A stretch of DNA of 64,000 nucleotides from Bombardia bombarda. Taxonomy: Eukaryota; Ascomycota; Sordariomycetes; Sordariales; Lasiosphaeriaceae. The stretch lies in the NCBI GenBank assembly GCA_030512295.1, contig JAULSR010000014.1:179000-242999 (forward strand), read 5' to 3'. The notes under the pieces are model-generated. The model searched no databases. It saw nothing but the letters and a program-made list of their open reading frames with translations, and was not told where the DNA came from. The translations under genes and the position numbers were made by a program. Shown piece by piece: positions 36,199 through 49,000 of the stretch; within the stretch, counting starts at the first letter, position 1, and each line of letters opens with the position of its first letter.

Positions 36199-37220
36199 TC
36201 ATTCTAGAATAAGCTCACCAAGAATACGCAGGTCCGAGCTCTCCTCCGTAGCTGGGCTGCCATACTCGAAGGCGTAGGTCAGGAAGAGGCCAGCTAGTCT
36301 CGCAGTCTGAATGCGTCGCTTCTGCTCGTCCGACGCGCCTCCTAGGTGACAGTAGAACTGGGTCCAGAAGTAGTCTCGGAGCTCCCCGTGGTTGTGATGG
36401 TAACGCCATGCGCTGCGGGCTGTGACTGGAACCCCAAGCATAACCTCAACCCCCCCTAGTGACATCCCAAAGGGACTCACCTCAGTCTCTCTCCAGTCGC
36501 AGATACCTGTAATGCTACCCGTAGCAGGATCTACGTGGATGTTGTTCTCGAGGAGGTCGGTATGGTTGAGCACGAGCGGCCAGCCCTCAGCGAAGAGGTC
36601 CGAAACTTGGGGGATAAGGCGGTCCAGCGTCGGGCGAAAGCGCGGGGGAAGTTCGCTGCGCAATTGCTCGAGTTGCGATAAGTATTTGCTTAAAAGTTGA
36701 GCAGGATCTGGCCGTGCCATCATAGTAGGCGTATTATAGAACGCAGAGGCAAAGAATCTGCTTTCGCTAGGTTAACTGACCGTTTTTGCGCTTAGGATAG
36801 GGAAGAGAGCTTGACAAACCTTGCGTAGTCGTCCAAGGTGACTTTCAGGAGGTAGGAGTCATTGCTTAACAGCTTGTCTCGGGCCAGGTACATGCAGACA
36901 CCCCCGATATTGTTCATTGTGTAGACGCTGAGCTGGCCGAATCGACCTTGGTACTCGTGGTGTGGCACGAAGCCCGGATAGGTGTGCTCGATGCTTTGAA
37001 GCAAGCCCATGTCCAGCGTGGAGTGTGGAACGCGGAATTGGACGATAACGTGCCCGCCTTCAACAGTGTAGCTGGTTCCACCCTGACTTAATGTCGCGGT
37101 GACAGATTGGCTTGTCAATCGTTGGGCTTCTGCGTCACATTGCTCCCGCGTGACAGAGTTGTTCTGTTGGAAAAACCTCGCGATTTGCATGCGAGATAGC
37201 GCAGCGATATCTGGCGCCAT
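36199..37220 (-). CDS. APH-family (aminoglycoside phosphotransferase-like) kinase
   Basis: Two exons, 37220-36820 and 36757-36199, 319 residues. The start at 37220 (MAPDIAALSRMQIARFFQQN) is preferred to an upstream in-frame ATG because the extension is only Pro/Ser repeat. The intron (donor GTTTGT, acceptor AAGCAG) joins DYA to RFFASAFYNTPTM in phase. The N-lobe contains the strand segment GGHVIVQFRVP, then LARDKLL before the hinge. The C-lobe has the catalytic loop NHTDLLENNIHVD (His-x-Asp...Asn) and the metal-binding segment ITGICDWRETEVSPFG. Fungal APH-like kinases are numerous accessory enzymes with mostly unknown small-molecule substrates; drug resistance should not be assumed. It is the last intact gene before the AT-rich block. 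Confidence 0.85.
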
Positions 37221-37787
37221 TGCGAAAAGAATGACGTTTCGAGAATGAAAGCGTATGAGAAAAGGATGAGTGTGGATGCTCGGAGGGAAGGACGGAGGGA
37301 AGGACGGAGGGAGGACGGAGGGAGGACGGAGGGACGGGGGCCAGGTGAGAGATAAGTACTGTAAAGGCGTTGGGAGCCACAATACCGTTGCCTAAGCCGA
37401 CCAACCTATTAGATGTCCAATTGCAATTCTCGTGTTGGTACCGCCGCACGCCACCTGGCGGGGGAGCATAATACCAGGGTGTCGTCTTGCTGATTGGCCC
37501 GCGCCTCTGGCTTAGCAGTTATATAATTAGTTAGCATACTCCGTACGAGACTTAAATATTATTATAAAATAATAAGTCTATTAATATAAGTTACTTCTTT
37601 TTAAATAAAGCTTAAGACGGAATAACCTTTACGTTATATTTATTAGAATAATAAAGTTATTTATATTAGTTACTATAATAACCGTAGAGAACGGGTTGGG
37701 GGGTTGTTATTATTATATTAATCTATTTATTTATATAAAAGGATCACGAATTACGGAGATAGGAAGTGGGTAGTTTTAGAGGGGTTT
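37221..37787. other. Transition from gene-rich to AT-rich DNA
   Basis: A GGAGGGAAGGACGG repeat at about 37280-37335 lies within the leader of the APH-like gene. From about 37510 composition falls abruptly to very AT-rich. Confidence 0.6.
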
Positions 37788-38040
37788 TATAAGAGAAGGC
37801 AGGTACGCCTAATCAAGGTGGTCACAATGAAGATAACTAGGAAGGCGAGCAATGAAGATAATTGGGAAGGCGAGCAATGACTAGTATTGGCGTAAGACTT
37901 TAACCTAGCCCTCGCAACGGGAGGTAGGCGAGGGCCGCTACTTATATACATAGTTAATAAAATAACTAGCATATGCTTAGGGATGTCTGATAGTTGGTAG
38001 GATAACTAGCATGTGCTTAGGGATATCCGATATCTTTATA
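37788..38040 (-). repeat. Decayed 253-bp LTR of family 1
   Basis: Alignable end to end with the 213-bp intact LTR except for added internal repeat segments; terminal TGTAAG is mutated to TATAAG. Confidence 0.88.
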
Positions 38041-38704
38041 ATTAACGGTAACGGATATCGGTTTTTAATAATAATTTTATTTAGTTTTTTATAATTTATA
38101 TATAAACGTATAATCTTATTTTTTTTAAAGATAAAAATAATAAAAATATTAATAAAGTTATTATTTTTTATAATTTAATTATTAATAAAGTTTTTTTAAA
38201 TATAAAAGGTTAATTCGTCGAATTAAGCTTAATTAAGTAAGTAAATATAACTTTATAATAATATAAATCTTTTTATTAAATCGATATAATACTTAGCTCT
38301 TTCGAAAGTGTTAAGTTTTCGAGCTATTTACTTTAAAAAGACGGCCGTATAATAAGCGAATTCTAAAGGTAAAGGTGCTAAGCTTAGCTTTAGTTTTAAG
38401 CCGTTAAATATATTGATATAACTTTTTTTAAGTTTAATAATAATATTAAAAATTATAACGATAAAAGCGAAAGCGTTATCGAAGATATTTTAAGCGATTT
38501 TTTTCGGCGAGATTTTTAAATAATAGCTTTATTTAAAAGTATAAAAAGTTATACTTTTAAACTTTATATTTAAGTTTTTTTATAATATTAATAAAGATTT
38601 TTTTAATTATTTAACTTTATAAAAAAATTAAAAAATAAAGCGAGCGTTTTTATATAAATTTATAAGTTAAAAAGTAAAGTAAAAAATATTATATCCGGCT
38701 ACCG
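37788..38704 (-). mobile_element. RIP-decayed, internally deleted Ty3/gypsy copy (family 1, copy L)
   Basis: A 253-bp LTR (37788-38040) is joined directly to sequence matching the RT/protease region of the intact element (38041 onward corresponds to 49061 onward, up to about 49750). About 3 kb of pol is missing at the 38040/38041 junction. Differences from the intact copy are mostly C-to-T and G-to-A. Homology stops at the TTAGGG repeats at 38705. Confidence 0.85.
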
Positions 38705-38725
38705 TTAGGGTTAGGGTTAGGGTTA
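38705..38725 (+). repeat. Interstitial telomere-type repeat, 3.5 x TTAGGG
   Basis: TTAGGG x3 plus TTA, sitting exactly at the end of homology of copy L. The intact element reads CGTCAGGGTTGATAAG at this point; here it is CGTTAGGGTTAGGGTTAGGG. Confidence 0.9.
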
Positions 38726-38935
38726 CTCTAAGAGATAAGTCGATTAAAAAAATAAAATAACTTATATATATATTTAAAGCTATATATAATTATATAATAT
38801 ATAACTTTAACTTTTTATTAATTTTATTTAATAACTTTTTATATAATATATTAATAATATTTAAATATAAACTAAAGTAATATATTAATTAAAAAGCTAT
38901 TATATATTAATATTTTAATATTAAAGCGCTAATAT

Positions 38936-39153
38936 TATAATAAGTTAAACCTTAAATATACTTTATAATATTTATAATTATACGTTAAAATTAATTATCC
39001 GAGTGCTTAAGCTAAGGTTTTATCCTTAAAAAAGCTAATTAAAATATTAATTAAAATGCTAACTAAGGGGCTATCACGTGCTAGTGCCTTAGCGCTAAAG
39101 CGCTAATACCCCATGAGCTATTTTACGCTTAAGAGCGGGCTAGGCCCGTGACA
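38936..39153 (-). repeat. RIP-decayed 218-bp LTR of family 2
   Basis: Its reverse complement begins TGTCACGGGCCTAGCCCGCT and matches the solo LTR at 61223-61440 over the same 218-bp length, with many C-to-T/G-to-A changes. Confidence 0.88.
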
Positions 39154-40419
39154 CTACCCTTTATTTAAAAAATAAATCCCTTTATTAACGTAATCTTAAA
39201 ATTTACCTTATCCCCCAAAGTTTACCCCGTCTTTTTTTATCGGTTATTTAAGTCTATCGTTTTCGGTGATCCGCTTTCTTTTTAAGCTAGGGCGGGGGGT
39301 CGTATTCTAAATATTCGTCGTAGAATTTATATATAAAATTAAATACTTCGTTATTATCGTTATTAAGTTATAACTTTAAATCGTTCCGTAGTTATTAAAT
39401 TGGTTCGTTATGATTTTTTTATTTAACGAAGTATTATTAACGTTTATTTTCTGCTTTATTATAATCGAAGATATTTTTATATTCTTAGTAGTATTTTTGT
39501 TATTTATTAATATAAAATATAATTCTTCCGTTATTTATTCGTACGTTTTTTTATATTTGCTTTTATTTTAAAATGCTATCGTTAAAGTATAATTTAATAA
39601 ATTATATATAAAAAGAGTTATTAACTTTAATATTATTAAATAAATTTAAAATAATTATATATAATAATGCTTTTAAAATTTTAAACGGTTCTTTTTATTT
39701 TAATATAAGCTTATTTAACGGTTTTTTTATATCGAAGTTTTTAACGTTTAATATAATTAATTAGCCGACTTTATATTCGGGAGCGTCGTTTTTTAATATA
39801 TTAATATTAGCCTCGTAACGGTTTTAAGTTTATTTTTAAAAAGCGATAATTTTATTTTATATCGTATAAAATTATTTAATAAGTTTAGTAATACGGAAGA
39901 ACTTTTTTTTTTTAGCTTTTATAAGCTTAGGGTTCGAGTTTTTATAAAGTTTAATATTTATTTTTAAATAAAAATTATAATTAATAAAGAAAAAAAATAT
40001 GCTAGTTATTTTTAAAAATATGTTATTGCCCGCGAACTTTATTAAAAAGAGTTAATCTATTTAATTATTTTATTTTTACGTTTAATCGTTTAATTTGACC
40101 GTTAGTTTCGGGGTAGAAAACGGAAGAGGGGCGTAAAGTAATACCGAGCTTTTTTAAAAGTATTCTTTAAAAAATAAATATAAATTAAATGCTTTTATTG
40201 GAAATAATTGTATTAGGATATTTATAAAATAAATAAACTCGTTTAAAGAATTGTTCGGCTAGCTTTAAAGTATTAAAAATAATTATAAGTATATAATATT
40301 TTATTTTAATAAATTTATTTATAATTATTAAAATATATTTATAAGTTTTATTAATTTTAATATATATAAAAAAGGGGATAATATAATTAATAAAAATATT
40401 TTTCTATAAAGTTAATAAA
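38936..40419 (-). mobile_element. Decayed Ty3/gypsy element of family 2 (3' portion)
   Basis: A 3' LTR (38936-39153) is followed by AT-rich sequence whose reverse complement still shows an integrase-like stretch near 40085-40110 (compatible with Phe-x-Pro-Glu-Thr-x-Gly-Gln), at a distance from the LTR similar to that in the intact family-1 element. It is interrupted at 40419 by copy A; the flanking ATAAA duplication predicts that it resumes at 51982. Confidence 0.65.
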
Positions 40420-40672
40420 TGTAAGGACATCCCCAAGCACATGCCAAAGCATCCCCAAGCACATGCCAGTTATCCTACCAACTGTGTATATAAGCAGCGG
40501 CCCTCGCCCACCTTCCGTTGCGAGGGCTAGGTTGAAGTTTTACGCTAATACCAGTCATTGCTCGCCTTCCTAACTATCTTTATCGCTCGCCTTCTTAACT
40601 ATCTTCATTACTCGCCTACCTAATTATCTTCTTTATAACCACTTTAATTAAACGTACCTGCTTTCTTTTATA
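40420..40672 (+). repeat. 5' LTR of copy A
   Basis: 253 bp, begins TGTAAGGACAT; contains two direct-repeat additions (15 and 25 bp net) relative to the intact 213-bp LTR. Confidence 0.9.
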
Positions 40673-43600
40673 ATTTTTTAACCTCTATATACCATACGGT
40701 AACGATCAAGCCGGTTACTATAATAAGTAATAACCGCGGGAAAAGAAGAGCTACTCCTTAAGCTAGCCCGTTACGGAGGACCGCTTTCGAAGACTTTAAG
40801 AATATCGACAGCCAGACTCCCGATTACTAAAAAAAAGGAAAATCCCTAACTATAAAAGCTTAACTAACGCTAGAATTCCTAGCTACCCCCTTTACTATAA
40901 ATACCTAGCAATTCCAAGCTATAATAATACAAGTTATAGCTAGCGTTTCTACTAATCTCGGTAACCTCGGCGCTACTTTAACCAATTTTAACAATTAAGG
41001 AGGGCCGTCTCGGCTAAAAAACGACCGCCCCCCTGCTTACGCGGTTAGTAAGCTGAAGGTTAACGCTTCTTTCTAAAATAAAAAAAATTAAATCTAAGCT
41101 ATAAAATAAAAGAATACCACCCGTTAAAATCAACTTTAATAGCTCTAGGTCCAATGGGCCAGCACTTAAATAGAACCCGAAATATAGTAACAGTAGCGGG
41201 CTTATTAGAAGTAGCTTTATAACGGAGACTTTGAATAAGTTATATGGCGGGAATTTAAAAACTACGTTAATTCGAATTATTTCGGTAATAAATCTAACGA
41301 AATTTAAATTTATAAAAATTAACTAATATATAATTAATATAATAAATTTTTTTAAGAATTTTATTGGAAATAGGCTATATTAATCCGACGTTTCTTTAGA
41401 ATAAAGATTAATAGCACTTTTATAAGTCGGAATTATTAGATTAAATTCGATTGCTTTTATTATAACCAATATATTAAAGCTATTTTTAACGTTATTTTAA
41501 CTAAAGATTATATTAAATAATATAAATATATTTAATTCGCTAGATTTTATTTATAAAATAATAATAATTAAAATATTTACCGTAAAAAGCTAAACTCTTC
41601 CATTAGCTTTAATAAGTCTCGGAAATTACCGCGTATTATAAAGGGAGCTTATTTAGAACTTTGTTATAATAAAGCCCGGATCTAGCGTAGTAAACTTTGA
41701 AATTTATTTATAAAAAACTCCCTCCTTTCGTACGGACCCCTTCTTTATATATTACTAACTATCTAAACGTTATTTTATACGAAAAAGCTTATTATATATT
41801 ATAATTATAATAAACTAAAGCATATATAACGTTAATATATTACCCCGCATATTATAATTACGCTAAGCTTAGACGCTCGGATTTAAAACGTCGGAATCGA
41901 AAATAATAATAACCCTAGTAATTTATATTTTAGCTTTTTTAATTCGGAAAATAATTCGAGAAATAAAAAATAATAAACAATAATTTTAATCGATTTATTT
42001 AAATTATTTATAAAAAGGTAAAGCTAAGCTTTATTTTTATTATCTAAAGCGGCATTTATTTCCGACGCCGCAGCTAAAAAGCTATTTTATTAATAATAAC
42101 TATCGATGCTAATATAAAGATATAAATTAATTATATAAATTATTAGTTTTACCGAATATATTATATCCTTACTTTTTTAAAAATTAAAGGTTTTAATTTA
42201 TTATAATTTATTAACTTTAATAATAGCCGGATAAAAAATTATAATATTTTTTATTTTATTTTTTAACTTATAAATTTATATAAAAACGCTCGTTTTATTT
42301 TTTAATTTTTTTATAAAATTAAATAATTAAAAAAATCCCCGTTAATATTATAAAAAAACCTAAATATAAAATTTAAAAATATAACTCTTTATATTACCTT
42401 TAATACCTTTAAATAAGATTATTATTCGGAAATTTCGCCGAAAAAAATCGCTTAAAACGTTTTCGATAACGCTCTTACTTTTATAATTATAATTTTTAAC
42501 ATTATTATCGAACTTAAAAAAAGCTATATTAATATATTTAACGGCTTAAAATTAAAACTAAATTTAATACTTTTATTTTTAAAATTCGTTTATTATACGG
42601 CCGTTTTTTTAAAATAAATAACTCGAAAATTTAACACTTTTGAAAAAACTAAGTATTATATCGATTTAATAAAAAGATTTATATTATTATAAGGTTATAT
42701 TTATTTATTTAATTAAGTTTAATTTAACGAATTAACCCTTTATATTCGGAAAAACCTCGTTAACGGTCGGATTATAAAAAATAATAGCTTTGCTAGTACC
42801 TTTATTATTTTTATCCTTAAAAAAGATAGGACTATACATTTATATATAAATTATAAAAGGTTAAATAAAATTATTATTAAAAACCGGTACTTATTACTAT
42901 TAATTAATAACTTTATAAACCGCTTTATTAATATTCGGTTTTTTATTAAATTCGATTTAAAAGATGCTTATTATTAAATTAAAATTTATAAAATTAATTA
43001 ATAAAAAACCGCTTTTAAAACCTATTACAAATAGTTCAAATATATTATTATATTATTCGGACTAACTAACACGCCGGCCACCTTTTAAATTTATATTAAT
43101 AAAACTTTAATTAATTTAATAAATATATTTTATATCGTTTATTTTAATAATATTTTTATTTATTCCGCTACTCGCGAAAAGTATACCTACTATATTTTAA
43201 AGGTTTTCGACCGCTTTAAACGGGCCTAGCTTTTTATTAAATAATTAAAATATTTTTTTTATTAAAATTAAATCGAATTTTTAAGTTTTATTATTAATTA
43301 TTAAAATATTTTAATAAATTTAAAACGAATTAAAATTATTTAAAAATAACTTATATTTTAATTAATTAAAAAAATATAAATCTTTTTCGAATTCGTTAAC
43401 TTTTACCGCCGGTTTATTTATAAATATTTTAAAATTACCGCCCTTATTATTACTTTATTAAAAAAAAAAGCGAACCTTTTTCGGTGGCTACTAGAAGCTA
43501 ATACCGCTTTCGAATAATTTAAATCGGTTTTCGGTTAAACTAATTTCCTAATTTATTAAAAATTAAACCGCTAAACCCGAATTGAAACGGACATTAATAA

Positions 43601-45764
43601 CTAAACGATTTTAAAGATTTTTTTATAATTAATTAACTTATAATAACGCTTAATAGCTTATTAATTAAAAAAACTTACTAATATTAAACTTTAATAAGCT
43701 ATTAATTAAAAAAAAACTTATTGTTATTATTAAATCCTTTAAACATTAAGGCTATTATTTAAATAATACTAATTAAAAATTCTTAATTTTAATCGATTAT
43801 AAAACATTTAAAAAAATAATCGTAATTTTAATTCGAAACTTTAAAAACCGCTTAATTAAATAAATATATCGCTTATTTTTTTTAAATTTTAATATCGAAT
43901 ATTAACTTAAAACTATTAACCTTACCGACTTTTTTTTTAAAAAACCTAATTATATAATAAAAAAAATTATTTATAATAATATATTACTTACTTTAATTAA
44001 AAAATTATAATTAATAACGGAATTATTAATAATTATAAAAATAATTATAATTTAAATTAAAGTAAAAATATAAAAAAAATCGTATTTCCGGAAATACCGT
44101 TAAATAATTAAACGAATTAAATAAACTTTTTAACGTTTTTGAATTAAAAATATAACTAAAGTTTCGACTATAATACGCTTTATTTTCGGAACTACCGGAT
44201 ATATTATATTTAATAAAATAAAGTTTTAAAAAAAAAACTACTAACGAAACGGATATACCCCGATAAAAAGGCTAGGACGTTATATTAAAAAAATTAATAC
44301 AAACTTATTAAAGTAAACGATTTCGCCGGAATAGTTAAAATAAAAAATCAAAGGGTAACTATAATAAAAAGCTTAAAGTGCCGACTTATTAATCTTTTAT
44401 ACAATTATAGTAAAAGTTTATACCGGTAAAATAATTAAAAAATAGGATTTTAAATATAAATTTTATAAGTCGATTATTACCCTTTAAAAAGGGGATTTCG
44501 AATATAAAAGCCGTATTAAAAAGGTACTCGAAAGTTAAAAATACGCGGGTATTAAAGCTTAAAATAAACTAGGAAACGATAGCGTTAATAATAAAAAAGC
44601 CTTCTATTATAAAAGTAAATTAATAATTTTTACCGCATTTATAATACATAAAAAGTTCGTATATTTATATTATAATAACCCTAAAGCCGGGTATTTTAAA
44701 AATTATAAAATAATAAATTTATTAAAATGAAAATTCTATTAAAAAAACCTAAATATAAAAATATAAATTTATATAAAATAATACTAAATATACTTAAATA
44801 ACTAATAACTCTAATATAAGCCGTATAATAAATTTAACTTATTACCGCTATTTATTTAACTTTTTAAAAAAATTAGTTTAAATTTTATTATTAAATTATT
44901 ATTTTATTAATATAAAAACCGTATTATAAATATTATTTTTATAATAATAAATCGGTTTACGAAAGTTATATTTTTTATTTTAATTATTATTACCGTTATA
45001 ATAGCCGAATTAATTTAATTATTTTATAAATATATAAAATGCCGATTCGATATACCGATAAGTATAATTTCCGACCGAAATTCCTTACTAATTAATAAGT
45101 TTTAAATAAAACTTTTTAAAGCCCGTTAAATTAAATAAAAGCTTTTTACGGCTTATTACTTATAAACTAATAACTAATTAAAACGAACGTATTAAAATTT
45201 ATAATATTATTTATAGTATTTCGCTAATAAAAAAGCCTAATAAACGTTATTATTTTTTAAAGTCGAGTTTATATATAATAATAACATATATATAATTATC
45301 GGTATAAGTCCGTTTAAAACGTTATACAATTACTACCTTCGAATAATAAATTATATACTTTCGGTATAATTAAAAATATAAAAGGTTTATAAATAATTAA
45401 ATAAATTAACTTACTTAAAGGAAAAGATATATTATTATTAATAAAAGGCTATAAACTTATAAAAAAAGTATTACGATATATAATATTAATAAATCAAATT
45501 TAAAATAAGAAAGATAGTTAGACTTTCCATATAAAACTTCCGCTTTAAAACCGGAAAAAAGCTAGTACTAAAATTTATCCCAATTAAGGTTATCGAAAGG
45601 ATCGGTACGTAAATATATAAGATCCGGCTACCGGTTAAATATATTCGATTTTATAACATTTTCCTTATCTTTTTATTAGAAAAATAGTTAATAGTTAAAA
45701 AATAAAAGGTGCTACTACTATTAAAACTAGTTAAAAAAAAAGAAAAGTAAGAAATAAAAAATAT

Positions 45765-45977
45765 TGTAAGATAAGGCAGGTACGCCTGATCAAGGTGGTC
45801 ACAATGAAGACAACTGGGCAGGCGAGCAGTGAAGATAGTTGGGAAGGCGAGCAATGACTGGTATTGGCGTAAGACTTCAACCTGGCCCTCGCAACGGAAG
45901 GTGGGCGAGGGCCGCTGCTTATATACATAGTTGGTAGGATGACTGGCATGTGCTTGGGGAAGTCCGATGTCCTTACA
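45765..45977 (-). repeat. 3' LTR of the intact element
   Basis: 213 bp; contains a TATATAAG promoter-like box (complement of 45919-45928). Confidence 0.95.
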
Positions 45978-45992
45978 ATTATCCCCCCCCCC
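45978..45992 (-). promoter_or_regulatory. Polypurine tract of the intact element
   Basis: Ten G followed by ATAAT on the minus strand, directly abutting the 3' LTR; the expected plus-strand primer for reverse transcription. Confidence 0.85.
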
Positions 45993-46030
45993 GTAGGTCG
46001 ACGTCCTCGTCGATTTCCAGCCTTCATCTT

Positions 46031-49000
46031 TTAGTCGTTCCACTTCCTATGCCTTTGTTTTGCTTTCTTCTCGTATCTCTGGAGCACCTTTTGTGCGTTG
46101 GCCAAGTGTTCCCTAGGTTCCCAGGTGTTGTACTCAGCGGGCCATCCTGCCCACTTGACTAGGAACCTTCTTTGCTCTCCCTCATCCTTGTGCTCCACGA
46201 TATCTTCCACTTCCCACTCTTCTTCTCCTTCGACCAGTTCTGGTAGTGGTAGCACCTTCTGTCCCTTGGCCACTGACCACTTTTCCAACAGGGAGACAGG
46301 GAAGACGTCATGGAGTCGGGCATATTTGGCCGGTAGCCGGATCCTATATGCCTGCGTGCCGATCCTCTCGGTGACCTTGACCGGGATGAATCTTGGTGCT
46401 AGCTTCTTTCCGGTTTTGAAGCGGAAGTTCTGTGTGGAGAGTCCAACTGTCTCTCCTACTTCAAACTCGATCCACTGGTGCCGTGCGTCGTAGTACTTTT
46501 TCTGCGAGTCTACGGCCTTCTGCCAGTGGTGGTACATCTTTTCCCTCAGGTGGGTTAGCTTGCTCAACCGTTCATGAACCCCTTGCACCTTCAGCTGTGC
46601 CGAAGGTACGTAATCTGCCATTCGAGGGTGGTAGCCGTATAACGCCTCGAACGGACTTGTACCGATAGTCGTATGTACGCTGTTGTTATACGCGAACTCG
46701 GCTTCAGGGAGCAGTGGCGCCCACTGGGCCTCTTCATCGGCGAAGCACCGTAAATAGTGCTGCAGGCTCTGGTGCGTTCGTTCTGACTGGCCATCGGTCT
46801 GCGGGTGGTAGGCTGTGGAGAGCCTCTGCTTGATTTGGCGGGCTTTGGAAAGTTCTACCCAAAACTTGCTAGTTAGTAGGGAATCTCGGTCGGAGACCAT
46901 ACCTATCGGCGTGCCGAATCGGCACTCCACATGCTCGTAGAGCAGTTGGGCTAGTTCGGCTGCTGTAACGGTAGTAGTGGTTGGGATGAAGAGCGCGACT
47001 TTCGTGAACCGATCTACCACCACGAGGACGGCATCCACGATACGGTCCTTGTACTGGCAAGGTGGTAGCTTAGTGATGAAGTCTAGGCTGATCTCTTCAA
47101 AAGGTTGAGTGGGTAGCGGTAGTGAGTTGAGTCTACCATACGGCTTATGTCGGGGTTGCCGGTTACCCAGGCATACTTGGCACTGTCTTGTGTAAGCTTG
47201 TACTTCTGCATCTAGGTTCTTCCAATGGAATCTTCGCCTCAGTAAATCCACTGTCTTGCGGCTTCCAAAATGCCCGGCTCTGGGGTCATCGTGGTGCAAG
47301 CGTACGAGCTCTCTGCGTACTGCGGGCGCGGCAGGGATCACCAGTCTGCCTTTGTAACGGAGGGCCCCCTCGTCATCAACGCTGTCGTTTCCTGGCTTGC
47401 TTTGAGCCCCAGTACCCGCGTATCTTTGACCCTCGAGCACCTCCTTGATGCGGCTTCTACATTCGAGATCCCCTTTCTGGAGGGCAATGATCGACCTGTA
47501 GAACCTGTGCCTAGGATCCTGTTCCTCAACTGCCTCACCGGCGCAAACCTCTGCCGCAACCGCGTGAGGGATCAGTAGGTCGGCACCCTGAGCTTCTTGC
47601 TGCAGTTGCCCCTCGACCCTCTGTTCTGACCGCCCCGGCGAGATCGTCTGCCCTGGCGAGTCCGTACTAGCTCTTCTAATACGGCGTCCCAGCCCCTCCA
47701 TCGGGGTGCATCCGTCCCGCTGGTGGCTCCTTTCTCGGGGCTCCGTTTTATCAAACGTAGCACGTCCGGCAGCCCCGAGGGCAAAGCGCGTCACAGCCGA
47801 AACCCTAGCCACATCTTCAACTCGAGGACGTTGAAGAGCTTGTTCAACTCGTCTAACCGCTCGGCGGTATTTCCGGGAGCACGACTTCTTCTGTGCTCCT
47901 GCTCTAATCTGGGCCACAATTGCTCTCATAGCTGTTGGTAATTCCGTTACCAACTGTAGCTTTTTAGTCAAGGTGGGCAATACATCGCCATAAGCGATCT
48001 CTCCTGCCATATAATCGGGTCTCCTAGAAAGGGGGTCGGCAGGGTTGGTAGCCCCAGGCCGGTGTTCGATATCAAAGTCAAAGGGGGATAAGCGATATAC
48101 CCATCTAGCTAGGCGGCCTTTGAGGTCTCGAGCCGGGGCTGCGATCACCCCTTTGAGTGCTTCGTGGTCGGTCAAAACTAAGAACCTCTGGTCGGTACCG
48201 CCTAGGTAGTGGCCCCAGTGCTCAAGGGATTCGATGATAGCGATGAGCTCCTTCTGGCCAGTGGCCCATCGAAGCTCAGCATCGGTAAGTTTCCTCGACC
48301 AGTAGGCTATTGGGCGCCATTGTGAGTCAACTAGTTGTGAGAGGATCCCTGAGATCGCTTGGTTACTGGCGTCCGTCTCGACTCGGGTTTGGCGGCTTGG
48401 TTCCCAGTGAGTCAGGAAGTCGGCTTGGCCGAAAACCGATTTAAGTTGCTCGAAAGCGGTGTTAGCCTCTGGCGGCCACCGGAAAAGGTTCGCTTCTCCT
48501 TTCAACAGGGCAGTGATAGGGGCGGTGATTCTGGAATACCCGTGGATAAACCGGCGGTAAAAGTTGGCGAACCCGAGGAAGATTTGTATCTCTCTAGTTG
48601 ACTGGGGTACAGGCCATTCCTGGATGGCTTTGACTCGCCCCGGGTCCATCGAGATACCTTGGTGGCTGATGATAAAACCTAGGAACTCGACCTGGTTCTG
48701 GTAGAAGGAGCATTTCGATTGTTTAGCAAAGAGCTGGGCCCGTTCAAGGCGGTCGAGGACCTCTAGGATATGGTGGGTATGCTCTTCGCGGGTAGCGGAG
48801 TAAATAAGGATATCGTCGAGGTAGACGATACAAGATACATCCACTAAACCAGCTAAAGCTCTGTTAATATAAGCTTGGAAGGTGGCCGGCGCGTTGGTTA
48901 GTCCGAACGGCATGACAGTATATTCGAACTGTCCGTAGCGGGTCTTGAAAGCAGTTTTCCACTGATCAGCCTTACGGACTCTGATCCGGTGGTAAGCATC

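Noticed and set aside
38728..38935. Possible second chromosome-end (CCCTAA) after the TTAGGG tract
   Set aside because: No CCCTAA repeats follow, so a simple telomere-telomere fusion is not supported.
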